Source: Kingdonia uniflora (taxonomy: Eukaryota > Streptophyta > Magnoliopsida > Ranunculales > Circaeasteraceae). Taken from it: 64,000 nt of DNA. Below the pieces are notes generated by a model. The model made no database searches. It saw only the letters and a list, made by a program, of their open reading frames with translations, and was not told where the DNA came from. How positions within the stretch are numbered: the first letter of the stretch is position 1; each line of letters begins with the position of its first letter. This document shows positions 1-10,615 of this stretch, piece after piece. Location: positions 992,001 to 1,056,000 of the forward strand of contig JACGCM010000635.1 in NCBI GenBank assembly GCA_014058105.1, given 5' to 3'. The translations under genes and the position numbers were made by a program.

Positions 1-521
1 AAAATTCTAGGAAGACGAATTGACTAAGGCATTTGTTAAACTGACCGTTGAATTTATTCCAGTAAGAACTGGACTACCAAAAATTGAGTAAATTATTCTA
101 GACAGCGTATTAGGCGATAAACCTATTTTTACTGTATATTCAAATATGGCTTAAGGAAAATACTTGAATCTCTTTCTAATCTTGAGATAGTACCTCTAGT
201 TTCGGATAAGCTTAAAATATTTATTGATATACTTGGGAGAATAGTATGTTTAAGGATTTTCTATCGATATATTTTTGTCACAACTAGGTAAGGATAAGTT
301 CACAGGAAATAAGTCATGTGTATTCTAGAATTGTTTAAAATCTTATTATTGACTTTTGTGTGTATAGTCACTGCAAACCCTCACGAGACAACACTCGTCC
401 ACCAGGAAAAGCCTGGGGGTTTAACGGCATGTTGCATACGCTAAATGCAATCGCGCTCCATGCGAAAGTGGCTATTATTTTATTTTACTAGGTACGAGCA
501 AAAGACAAGTTTTGGGGTATT
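1..521 (+). mobile_element. 3' UTR of Athila-like Ty3/gypsy element G
   Basis: Non-coding DNA immediately upstream of an LTR. It is the inverted counterpart of about 15603-16030 (element H) and resembles 33600-34107 (element D), so it is the conserved stretch between pol and the 3' LTR of this lineage. A G-rich polypurine-like tract (TTTTGGGGTAT) ends at the LTR start. The rest of G lies left of the window. Confidence 0.7.
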
Positions 522-1766
522 TGATGATCGCGTAATTATGATATTTTTAATATGCCCGAACATGTATTTTAGTCGTCCATTATATTTAATTTTGGGTACT
601 TATGCACGTTTGTTTGATTGTAGCTATTGGAGAAGGATATTAAAAGCCAAACTCTTAAAGTCAAGTATAAGTATCTCCAGCAGTTCATATCACAAAAAGT
701 CAAAGATATAACATATTTGGTCTCATGATTGAAGAAATGTATACAAAAATATTCTTGGAGAATAAGATCAAAGAATATATTATATCCAAGATCCTTAAAG
801 ATATTTTATATTGAAGATATATGTAAGAGTTTCTATGAAGAAATATCTCTACATCACTTAAGGAAATTATATGCAAGAATATTAGGTAATTGGTTATAAT
901 ATTAGAAGATATTACTGTGCAAATATTCTTTAGAATTTAATGTATAGTTTCTAAATTTAGGTTTCTTCTCCTATAAAAGGACCTCTCCCTCCATTGTAAT
1001 TGGACATCTCATATTAGATCAAGTTTAGAAGAAAATAAACTCTGAGTTTATTTAATTGTCTTCTCTCTCTTTTATTTTTTTTGTAAATAGTTAGTTGTTA
1101 ATGCGATGAAGTCTGAGATGAGTAGCAAATCTTCTAGCTAAGGCTAGGATGAGGCCTCTTCATGAATGAGCAATAACTGGTATTAATTAGGTTCTAATTA
1201 GTTTTTTCTTAGTACTTTATGATTGATAAGTTAGTGCATCATATCGAAGGCTTAACCATAGCTTCGGTTTGGTGTACGATAACTTTGGATACAAACAAGT
1301 ACTACTAACCGTATACTTGATTTGGAGATCTATACATGAGGAATCACTAAAGAACCCACTCAAACCTAGCCATGGTTGAGTTGATAATTCTTTAAGAGAC
1401 TCTCCACCATCACTTAAAAGTATAACTACTAAATGCTTGACCATAGATTTAGTGGTTCATTTTACAAAATCGTATGTGTCTTAACACTAACATATAATGG
1501 GTGGAGATATTAGGATCTAGTTGAATATTGATTATTACTTTGAAAGGAAGAGGCCAAGTCCGAACCTTAGCTCTTTCTCTCATTAAGATCTATAATTAGC
1601 TTTTATTTATTCCTTTTAGATTTATCTCTTATAAAATCGTAATTTAGCCTAGAAAGTATTAGTTTTTCCAAACCTCCTTGTGGATTCAATCCCACTCATC
1701 CGTACTATAATTCGACAACTGTACTTTGAGCGAGTATTGTGTAGAGGACCTAAAATCCTTATATCA
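522..1766 (+). repeat. 3' LTR of element G (Athila-like)
   Basis: A 1245-bp LTR starting TGATGATCGCG and ending TTATATCA. Two further copies lie in the window: 1772-2662 (inverted) and 16986-18201 (direct). A TATA box (CCTATAAAAGG near 970-982) precedes the presumed transcription start. The sequence changes at 1766 into element H's inverted LTR, and 1767-1771 (ATATG) is the likely target-site duplication; its partner is outside the window. Small reading frames inside are chance. Confidence 0.75.
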
Positions 1767-1771
1767 ATATG

Positions 1772-2662
1772 TTTGTCTAAATCCGATATGTAGAAGAAAT
1801 TCTACCAACAATGATTAAGCTTGGTCGAATCTCTTCTGACGAGTTATCTTCATGTTTGCCCTAAAATCTGGTTTAATGGTTATAATACCGTATTTTGGCT
1901 AAATTGTCTAAATCTACTTACTAGCTATGGTTTAGCCTATAATTGGATTATAGCTATATTAGAAGATTATAAAAGAGAACTAATCCTCGAACTGCAACAT
2001 AACTATTGTTTCTCGGGTAAGGGCTTCCATCTAGTCATAGCTAGAAGGGATTAGCCTTCTATCATTCCCAAGATCTTTCTATGAACTAGCTAAGTATTTA
2101 TAAAAGAAAATAAAAGAGAGAGGAGACAATTAAATAAAACTAAGACTTTAGTTCTTCTAAACTTGCTCAAACATGAGATGCCTAATTACAATGGGGGGAG
2201 GGTTCTTTTTATAGGAAAAGGAATCCAAATTTAGAAATTATAAATTAAATTCTAAATAATATTTTTACAATTATTTCTTTTAATATTACAACCAATCACT
2301 AAAGATTCTTGAATAAAATTCCTTAAGTGATGTAGAGATCTTTCTTCATGGAAACTTTTGTATTTATCTTCAATATAAAATATCTTCAAGGATCTTGGAT
2401 GCAATATCTTCTATGATCTTATTCTCCAAGAATATTTGTGTATATATTTATTCAATCTTAAGACCAAATATATTGTGTCTTTGACTTTTTCTGTCATGAA
2501 CTTCTTGAGACACTTTTACTTGATTTTTAGAGCTTGGTTTCAAATGTCTATTTCTAATAGCTTCAATCAAACAAACACGCATAATTACCAAAATTTAAAT
2601 ATAATGAACGACTAAAATACATGTTTGGGTATATTAAAAATACCATAATTACGTGCTCATCA
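1772..2662 (-). repeat. LTR of element H, split by insertion of G
   Basis: Reverse complement of the first ~890 bp of the LTR seen at 16986-18201. Read on the minus strand it starts TGATGAGCACG at 2662 and includes a TATA box (CCTATAAAAAG near 2205-2215). About 340 bp corresponding to the LTR's 3' part are missing, as expected if G inserted here and the remainder lies left of the window. A polypurine-like tract (AAGTTTGGGAGTATT) precedes it at 2663-2677. Confidence 0.7.
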
Positions 2663-2757
2663 AATACTCCCAAACTTGTCTTTTACTTGTTTTGAGTAAA
2701 ATAAAATAATAACCATAAACTTTTGCAGGGAGTGCGATTTCATTTGGCATATGCACC
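2663..2757 (-). mobile_element. Element H 3' UTR, distal part, and TSD of element A
   Basis: This short stretch continues the H 3' UTR that resumes at 15603; the two pieces were separated by element A. The last five bases, GCACC at 2753-2757, are repeated at 15598-15602 and are the target-site duplication of A. Confidence 0.7.
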
Positions 2758-3293
2758 TGTAGTAACATATTCCCCTGATTCAACAAGAGTAAGCCAACAA
2801 AGTGTAGTCGAAGACATGCAATGACAGTCCTTCATAGACGAAGACAGCTCAACACTCGTAAGCTATCACGGTATAGTCAAAGATAGCTTAGCATTCTAGA
2901 AGACACTATAAGTCCTTGACCTACAAAAAGTAGCCGTTGAAGCCAGATTAAGAGAAAAATGTTAGAGATCCGCGAAGTTCCCCCACTTCCCCCGAAATAA
3001 AAGACTATTTCTTTCTTTTTGTAAAAATACCTGTATGACTATAAATACTGGCAAAAAATAAATACTATGGTACGCAATCTTTTACTATTCTTACTTAAAA
3101 CACCTACCTTCACTCTAAAACGTGTAATAACTAGCATCTTATTGGATTTTACATAAAAATCCTCCTCGAGGTCGTGGTTTTTCTAAGCCTTTACTGAGTT
3201 TTCCATATAAAATCTTATTTAATCTAGCTTATTGCATTTTCTTTACAAATAATTATTGACGAAGATTCTCCTTCCGAAAAACACGCCACTACA
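2758..3293 (+). repeat. 5' LTR of element A
   Basis: 536 bp, TGTAGTAACATATT...CACTACA, alignable end to end with 15062-15597. Its U3 contains repeated GTAAGCYA / TAGTCGAAGAYA motifs. The same LTR family, shorter and inverted, bounds element B. Confidence 0.9.
3040..3047 (+). promoter_or_regulatory. TATA box of the A 5' LTR
   Basis: TATAAATA, conserved in the 3' LTR (about 15345-15352). It lies about 250 bp before the LTR end, a normal place for the U3/R junction promoter. Confidence 0.6.
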
Positions 3294-3295
3294 AT

Positions 3296-3313
3296 TGGCA
3301 CCGTCGGTGGGAA
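3296..3313 (+). other. Primer-binding site of element A
   Basis: TGGCACCGTCGGTGGGAA starts two bases after the LTR. It resembles the TGGCGCCGT... tRNA-complementary sites common in Tat/Athila elements, with one difference in the first nine bases. Element B has a decayed version. Confidence 0.7.
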
Positions 3314-3355
3314 ATACCATACTTTTTTTACCGTCACTGATCTAAACGCCGTCCA

Positions 3356-5190
3356 ATGACAAACATGAGCCTATGAAGCCATTCCAATACTGTTAAAGAT
3401 CAAAAAATACCCGAAATTATTGATCTTCACGCTGCCATACTCGAGCTTCAGCAACAGATGGCCGCAGAAAAAGCCCGAAGAATAGAAGATCAACGTATCT
3501 ACGCTCAAGCTCTTCAAACAGAGAGAGACGAACGGCAGAAAGTCTTAGATCAACAGAGCCAAATGCATCAGAAAGAAATGGAACGACCAAGAAAAACACA
3601 AGATCGGCTTACCGGTTGAAAAACGTCCCCTCCACTTGCTCGAAGCGAGCATAGATTAAGAGCAATTCAACATGACGATCCACCAAGAGAGGACGAGCTC
3701 CGTGTTTTTTGATCCGGATCTGGTAACCCAAATAGATCCTCTCGACATTTTGGCTTAACATCCTTAACCTTGACAACTTAAGGTTGTCGATGCACTCGAC
3801 ATACAGCTCCCCTACCTGAAAGAAGACTGATTAGGGATCGATTGGGACCTGAAGGATAGGGAGATTTTGTTCCTCAGATTGCAGCTTTATCATTTCCCCC
3901 ACAACAATTCGTTACCTTGGACGACCTCAACAACATGATCCAGGCCATAAATTCTGACATTCCAGGCCGAAGGTCCACACTTGATAGAATCGAGACAAAC
4001 ACCATCTCCCCTCATCTCAAAGTAATGCCCATTCCAGATAATTTTCATATGCCCAAATTTATTCAATATGCACGCCTGACTGACCCACTTACGCATGTTC
4101 GACATTTTAAAGCTGCAGTGGGATTATATTCCAAACTTGAACACATGTTATGAATGCTATTCAACATGAGCCTGATGAAAGAACTGCTTCATTGGTTCCA
4201 TACTATCCAAGAGGCCTCCATCACCACATTCAGCCAGTTGCAACATTTTTTTTAATCTAATTATTCCCATAGCAGAGAGAGCGAGAGATTAATGTTGACT
4301 CCCTGTTTTACTTCGAGCAAGGTGCGAAAGAGACCCTGGCAAAATTTTATAAACGCTTCCTATAAGAAACAAGGAAAATAGGAAAATCAGACCCTAAGAT
4401 CATCGTTCCAGCATTCACCACCGCCCTGCATATTGACTCAAAAGTTTGAGAAGAACTTACTCTGCACAAGCCGCATTCAATCACTGTGATGATTGATGTG
4501 GCTAATAACTACATCGAACTGGAGCGATCAAAGAAAGATAAGATGTAAAGCTCGTATGCATTCCATTATCGAGAAACATCTTTGACCCCATCTCAGCAAA
4601 CAGTCACTCCTGAAGTGCCTAAACAACGCGACTGAAATACCGACAACATTTATAGAAGGGACGGTAGACCAGACAGACCTATCCCTGTTTTACTGCTAAT
4701 CATAACAACTCTGTCCACTATCTTGCCGACGATAAAGGGAGATAAGAATTATCGTGCATCACAGACAATTCCTGATCTTCCTAATAGACTACTATGTCAG
4801 TTTCATAATATGCATAGCCATGAGTTTGACACCTGTTACTCCTTCATACAAATCTTCCATCGCATCCTATTAGCAGGAAGACTCCACAATTATGTCATCG
4901 ATATCAAAAAAATCCTCGAGAATGAAGTACAAAATAAAGAAGTGGAGCAAAATTAGGCCCAAGGCCAAGCTTGCCACCTGTACATGATTGAGATCGAAAA
5001 TGGAAAGAAAAGAAAACATGACTATCGGATTACATCTTGCTGCAAAATGACCTCCTCGGACAAATTAGCAAAACATCTTCCTAGCACAAATAAATCGAGG
5101 CGTCCTTACAAAATTACCTTCGAAGACTGTGACACAAGCCACGTCAAATACCCCTATGATTACCCTCTCGTCATTATGCTCAAAGTTGGG
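3356..5190 (+). pseudogene. gag: Element A gag (broken)
   Basis: Gag forms the virus-like particle in which reverse transcription occurs. An ATG at 3356 opens a glutamine/glutamate-rich, coiled-coil-like N-terminus (QQQMAAEKARRIEDQ, near 3450). A typical plant gag core follows from about 3917 (DDLNNMIQAIN, MPKFIQYARLTDP, HFKAAVGLYSKLEHML). Basic, charged segments follow to about 5190 (RRDGRPDRP, GRLHNYVIDIKK). Element B carries the same blocks on the minus strand (52052 to about 50300). Several in-frame stops and frame changes interrupt it, for instance after EHML at 4152 and after KKDKM near 4546. Confidence 0.75.
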
Positions 5191-5550
5191 TAGGACTATT
5201 TACATACACTTCACATAGATACTAGAAGCACCGTAGATGTATTGGTTAGAAGAGCAATTGGAGTCCTAGGCCTTGCAGATTCGGCAAAAGCTTTGACAAC
5301 AACAATCACGGGCCTCAATGGTTAGAAGGAATTGGCCACAGGAGAAATTACCCTGCCAGTTCTGGCAGGTTCCAAAACTATATTCATCAAATTTCTTGTC
5401 ATTGATGCAGAATCCAAATACTTGGGAATTTTAGGTCAAAACTGGTTGCATTCAATCAAAGCAGTGCCTTCCACTTATCATCTAGCACTGCATTATCTAA
5501 TAGATCACGGAGTATATGAAATCAAGAGCAGCTAAGCCATTGTACAATTG
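5191..5550 (+). pseudogene. Element A aspartic protease (broken)
   Basis: Pepsin-like retroviral protease that would cleave the polyprotein. Seen are LVIMLKVG, then HIDTRSTVDVLV (near 5210-5250) where the catalytic D-T-G has become D-T-R, then AESKYLGILGQNWL near 5407-5450, which fits the I-LG-W motif of Ty3/gypsy proteases. In-frame stops at about 5191 and 5323 break it. The equivalent in B has DIGG at the catalytic position. Confidence 0.7.
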
Positions 5551-5869
5551 TGCTAAAATACCACAACCAATCCTCAGGCAACCAAACTTCTGAAAGCATA
5601 GCAACTACAGTAAGAAGAATCGACTACATTTGAATAGTATGACACCGAGATAGTCGAATTTGTTGAACTCGATGGCCCGGGATGCACAACCTTCATTGGC
5701 TCTAAATTATCGACCGGCAAAAAAGAGGCCATAATATAACTACTAATAAAGAAAATTGACATTTTTGCCTGGACTTTCCTAGAAACGCCCGGCATCGATC
5801 CTTCAATCGCTTGTAACCAACTCAACCTCCTTTCAGGCGGCAAAGTTATCATTCAAAAATGACAGAACC

Positions 5870-6560
5870 TAGCCCCCCGACTCCGCGATGCAGTAAATAA
5901 AGAAATTGATAAACTCCTTCGGGTAAGATTTATTTGGGAAGCAAAATATATGAAGTGGGTTTCGAATATCGTAGCGGTACCAAAGAAAATGGCAAAATCA
6001 GGGTGTGTGTTGAGTTCATAGAACCCAGCAAGTTCACACCTAAAGATAGTTTTCTGCTACCACTAATTCCGTAACTTCTCGAATCAATCGCAGGATACGA
6101 ACTTCTTTCTATGATGGATGCAGCCTCTGGTTATAACCAAGTTCCCCTAGCCGAAGGAAATCAGGAAAAAAAAACCTTCGTCACCGACGGAGGTCTCTAT
6201 TGTTACACGGTCATGCCTTTTGGTTTAAAAAATGCATGTGCTAGTTACCAAAGACTTGTGACTAAAATGCTCAAAGATCATCTCGGCACAATTATTGAAG
6301 TATACATTGATAATATGATTTACAAAAGCCTGAAATGAGAGGACCACTCCAGTAACCTCCAAACTATATTCGATATCCTTCGCAAGTGCCAAATAAAACT
6401 GAACCCAGAGAAATGTCAATTCGGAGTTGCATCTGGAAAATTTCTTGGACATCTGGTTAGCAAAAAAAGAATAGAATTTGATCCCGCACAAATCAATGCA
6501 CTCATGGCAATGCCATCCCCTCGAATAAAAAAGACGTTCAAAAATTTGTAGGCAAAATTA
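5870..6560 (+). pseudogene. Element A reverse transcriptase (broken)
   Basis: RNA-dependent DNA polymerase domain. Clear blocks: RLRDAVNKEIDKLL (near 5880), a decayed WVSNIVAVPKK (near 5958), MMDAASGYNQVPLAE (6111), FVTDGGLYCYTVMPFGLKNA (6178-6237), LGTIIEVYIDNMIYKS (from about 6280) and KCQFGVASGKFLGHLV (from about 6412). The active-site Y-x-D-D reads YIDN (6303-6314), so the second catalytic aspartate is lost. Frameshifts occur near 5990-6100 and after 6530, and a stop at about 6336. Confidence 0.85.
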
Positions 6561-6688
6561 CTGTTCTTCACAGATTCATCTCAAAGTCATCTGACCGATA
6601 GAAACTCCTTTACCCCCTTCTTCATGGTAACCCCACTCTTCTTTCAAACAGACTGGAAAAGGAAGTTATTTAGACTCCTAACTGTGAG

Positions 6689-7130
6689 ATGGCTTTCCAA
6701 GATCTTAAACGATACTTGGGACGTCCTCCTATAATAAGTACTCCAATTAATGGCAAATCCCTTTCAATGTACTTATCCACAACTGAAGATTCGATCAGCT
6801 TTGTCCTTATTCACGAAGATGGCAGAGTAGAAAAACCAATCTATTTCATCAGCAAAATACTTATGCCTGCTAAAAAATTGTACACGACAATAGAAAAATA
6901 GCTACTCGCTCTGGTCTACTATTTTCAAAAACTTCATCCCTACTTTCAAGCTCATCCCATTAAAGTCATCACCAAATACCCCCTCAAACTAGTACTCTCA
7001 AAAAAGAAAAAAAAATTGGCGAATCCAGCAATGGTCTATTTTCCTTGGAGAATACGACATTTCCTTTGAACCCCAAATATCTGTCAAAGGACAAGCAGTG
7101 GCTGACTTTTTTGGCAGACTTTCCCATCGA
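6689..7130 (+). pseudogene. Element A RNase H (broken)
   Basis: The RNase H-like domain after RT, which degrades the RNA strand of the hybrid. Recognisable: MAFQDLKRYLGRPPIIS, SMYLSTTEDSISFVLIHED, KPIYFISKILMPAKKLYTTI, then after a TAG (6899) LLALVYYFQKLHPYFQAHPI and a frame-shifted connection segment ending AVADFLADFPIEDPE-like. The order and spacing match the minus-strand copy in B (49216-48480). Confidence 0.75.
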
Positions 7131-7139
7131 AGACCCCGA

Positions 7140-7560
7140 ATAGGAAGAATTCAAAGAAATTTTCATAGATGACTCAATAGCAGAACCCGATGCATGGTCC
7201 AAAAGCTCTGATTGACAACTTTTTACATACGGATTAGCTGGACCACAAGGATCAGGGATTTCCATCGTCCTCGTTACGCCTTCCAATCATCGAATTGAAA
7301 AAACTACCAAACTCAACTTCTATGCCACCAACAATGAGACCGAATATGAAGGAATCTCGCACTTACTCTTGGAGAGGAAGAATTAGCAGTCTATGTAAAC
7401 TCTTTGCTCGTAGCGAATCATTACAACAAAACTTTTAAAACTACGAGTAAAATAGTTGATTATGCAGCTCTGGTCGAGGAAAAGATGCAGAGATTTAAAT
7501 ATGCAACAATTTCTTACTTACCCCGATCGGAAAATTGACATGCCGATGCTTTAGCTTACA
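7140..7560 (+). pseudogene. Element A second (archaeal-type) RNase H (broken)
   Basis: Tat elements carry an extra RNase H between RNase H and integrase. Visible pieces: LFTYGLAGPQGSGI (expected catalytic FTDGS changed to FTYG), VTPSNHRIEKTTKLNFYAT, NNETEYEG, AVYVNSLLVANHYN and YLPRSEN-like. The open counterpart is B 48322-47930. At the third catalytic position both copies have N (YVNS) where the family usually has D (YxDS). Two frameshifts and several stops are present. Confidence 0.7.
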
Positions 7561-7568
7561 TCGTTGCA

Positions 7569-8933
7569 ATGCTGGGAGACAGTGAAAAAAGGTCTTTAGA
7601 GATTGAAATAATCGAGCATTCCAGCCTCGATATACTATCAACACTCCAGATCACCATTGCGAAAGAAGATGATTCTGAAGACTGGATAAGACCAATTTAT
7701 GCATACCTCAATTCCAACATCTTCCCCAGTAAAAATGAAAAAGCTCGATCACTTCTGGCCAAATACCCCAGATTCACTTTCCAAGGTCAGATCTTATATC
7801 GAATCATAGGGGGGACCACTTATCGAATGTATTTCTTAGAAACAAGCCCTAATCAAAATTTGAAAACTTCACGAAGGTTTCTGTGGAGCACATGTTTCAA
7901 GAAAATCATTAGCACAATGCGCTTTTATACAAGAGTTGTATTGTCCCAAGATAAGACAGGACTGTGAAGACTTCATTCGAAAATGCTACAAATGCCAAAT
8001 ACATGCCCAAGACATCAAAAACCCAGCCTTAGACTTGTATATCAGCAATGTTCTCTGGTCATTCAAATGATGGGGCATCGAGATCATTGAACATTTCCAT
8101 CCAGCATCGGGTAACCGAAGGTTCGTCCTGGTTGCTACTGATTACTTCACAAAATGGGTTGAAGCAGTTCCTCTCTGCCATACTGATGAAAACAAAGTTA
8201 TCAAGTTTCTTTAGGAGCACATCATCACCAGATTTGGATGTCCATAATACGCTCTGATAATGGCAAACAATTCATCAGTGCTAAAGTAATTGCTTTCCTC
8301 CATAAATACAAAATCCAGCTCACAACATCCACACCGTATTATCCTCAAGGAAATGGACAAGCCGAAGCCATAAACAAAAGCATTAAATTGGGATTACGTA
8401 AGCGTCTTAACGACAATAAAGGGCGATGGGTGGATGAATTACTCAGTGTTTTTTGGGACTACCGTACCACTCCTCGAGTCCCAACTGGCTACACTCCATT
8501 CATGATGGCTTTTGGAATCAAAGCAGTCATACCTTCGGACCTCGATCTACCCAGTATTCGATGAAAAATTCTAGACAAAGACAATGAACTTGGTCTCATT
8601 TGTAACCTCAATTGGATAGACGAAACCAGAAACCAGGCCATTGTAAATCTGGGACGATACCATGATACATTGAAAAAAGCATACAACAAGAAAATTCGTG
8701 AACAAAAATTTGGTATCGGAGACCTTGTCTTACGACGGATCCAAGATAGTACTCGGCTTAAAATTTTTGGGAAATTATCAGAAAAGTGAGAAGGGCCATA
8801 TATTGTCAGCAACAAAACAGACAGTGAAACTTATTGGCTTATGACTGAAGATAAAATACAGCTAGATTATCCATGGAACACTGCTCAACTGAAGTTGTTT
8901 CACAAATTATACACTATAACCATTTTTCATTGA
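7569..8933 (+). pseudogene. Element A integrase (broken)
   Basis: Integrase would insert the cDNA. Order: linker (EIEIIEHSSLDIL, 7569-7967), a zinc HHCC region (EGFCGAHV..., CEDFIRKCYKCQIHAQD, 7870-8020), then the catalytic core. The core has WGIEII (about 8072, first catalytic D changed to E), FVLVATDYFTKWVEAVPL (frame-shifted), IIRSDNGKQF (8241, second D kept) and NGQAEAINKSIK (8353, E kept). The C-terminal part (NLGRYHDTLKKAYNKKIREQ, GDLVLRRI) ends at a TGA at 8931-8933. B has the same blocks inverted. Frameshifts near 7850 and 8060-8240 and stops at 8068, 8212 and 8562 inactivate it. Confidence 0.85.
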
Positions 8934-8964
8934 TTCAAATAAACAAACTTTGTTATAAGTTTCC

Positions 8965-9600
8965 TCCATACTATTTGATTTGATCTCGATCTATACTTTT
9001 CATGTATACATCAGACAAACAATCTCATTACTATTTGATTTGATCTCGATATATACTTTTCAAGTATATATCAGATAAACAATCTCATTACTATTTGATT
9101 TGATCTCGATCTATACTTTTCAAGTATATATCAGACAAACAATCTCATTTTATTTGATTTGATCTCGATCTATACTTTTCAAGTATACATCAGACAAACA
9201 ATCTCATTAATATTTGATTTAATCTTGATCTATACTTTTCAAGCATATGTCAGTCAAATAATTTTATTACTATTTGATTTGATCTCGATCTATACTTTTC
9301 AAGTATACGTCAGACAAACAATTTTATTACTATTTGATTTGATCTCAATCTATACTTTTCAAGTATACGTCAGACAAACAATCTCATTACTATTTGATTT
9401 GATCTCGATCTATATTTTTCAAGTATATATTAGGCAAACAATCTCATTATTATTTGATTTGATCTTGATCTATACTATTTAAGTATACATCAGATACACA
9501 ATCTCTTTGCTATTTGATTTGATCTTGATCTATACTAATGAAGTATTCATCAGACAAACAAAATCCTTACTATCTCGATCTTGATCTATACAAATCAAAA
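8965..9600 (+). repeat. 60-bp tandem array between pol and the antisense gene of A
   Basis: About 11 head-to-tail units with core TATTTGATTTGATCTCGATC then TATACTTTTCAAGTATACAT and CAGACAAACAATCTCATTAC. The period is 60 bp, with units in register with each other to within a base or two. ATACTT-TTC-AAGTAT in each unit is a perfect 6-bp inverted repeat. Because 60 is divisible by 3, one frame reads as a 20-residue repeat (9159-9482), but I regard this as a by-product. The last two units are degenerate. Confidence 0.9.
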
Positions 9601-9898
9601 TCTAGATACCCATCTAAGGATATATATCTGGTACTCAATCTCTTACTTGCCATTTTCTAACCATCTTTTACCACCATGCAAACAAGCGATCTTCACTTAT
9701 CTGGTCGATCTTTAGTTATATTCGATCACAATAATTTTATCAAATCTGCTACTTAGAACTATTTACAAAACCAATGCACAAAATTATTTCACAAAAATTA
9801 AACTTGTTCAGCAACACAATATTGTTTCACCACACACTACTAATTCAAATGTTTTGATCCCACTTACCACTTTTACATCCTTTCTTACATAACACAAC

Positions 9899-10537
9899 TT
9901 ACCCAGGGTTTAACATATCAGAAGGATATTTTTCTTCATTAAACTTCAAGGCACCCTCGAGAACCTACGCATATGCTGCCTCAAATGGACGAGCACCATC
10001 AGAATCCACCATCACTTCATCTTCAATAACTTTGATTTCCCCACGTACATCAGGTGTTTGGGGTACATCATCATCTCAGCTGTAATCAAACCCTGCACCA
10101 CCAGCTTTTACAAGCCCCTTGTATAATTTTTTCCTCTCCTTCAAATCGTCATATTGTTTCTTATAGTGCGTCCTCACTTTCATACATATTTCTAGTTTCT
10201 CCTCATTCATCTTCGCCCTCACCTCATCGAGCAGCTTGCCTTGTTCTTCTTCCATTTCTTTATGAACATCGGCAACTTGATCCCTTACATCTTTCTCAAA
10301 AGTTGCCTACTACAACGCCAAAGCCTCCATTTTCTCTTTTTCTGCCGCTTTCTTCGCTTCCCCCAGTGCCGTTTCCCATGCCTTCTTGGCATCAAGCTTA
10401 TACCTATTCAATGTGCCATTCAATTCTGCCTTCTCCTCTATCAAATCCATTTCTATATTTTTTTAGGCAATGATCTTCTTTGCCAGTTCACCACTGCCCA
10501 CAACGCATCCCATAGCTTCAGTTACCAACTTCTTAAT
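9899..10537 (-). pseudogene. Antisense gene A, C-terminal coiled-coil block
   Basis: Continues after intron 2 with IKKLVTEAMGC and a long heptad-rich, charged stretch: [80 protein letters not shown]. Then come DFDYS-like and IKVIEDEVMVDSD motifs also seen in B (EVIEDPVMMIS). A coiled coil suggests oligomerisation. In-frame stops occur in ALAL-x-x-ATFEKD and after AYA near 9970. The last stop is at 9899-9901, about 970 bp from the pol stop that faces it. Confidence 0.6.
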
Positions 10538-10615
10538 CTGTATCAAAGTCATATAATAAGTATTCAAGTGACCAACCAATTTTTTTATTCAAAGAAAAGC
10601 ATTAAAATTTCTCAC
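10538..10615 (-). other. Intron 2 (78 bp) of the antisense gene, copy A
   Basis: Donor CAAAG|GTGAGAAATT and acceptor TTTGATACAG|ATTAAGAAG on the minus strand. B has an intron of exactly 78 bp at the same place (45119-45196), also starting GTGAGAAATT. Confidence 0.65.

Noticed and set aside
1217..2054. Small frames in the G and H LTRs
   Set aside because: The third LTR copy (16986-18201) does not keep these frames open.
9159..9482. 107-codon frame with a 20-residue repeat (SIYTFQVYIRQTISLLFDLI)
   Set aside because: It is the translation of the 60-bp tandem array; the period is a multiple of three, so one frame stays open by chance. B's two-unit counterpart has no such frame.
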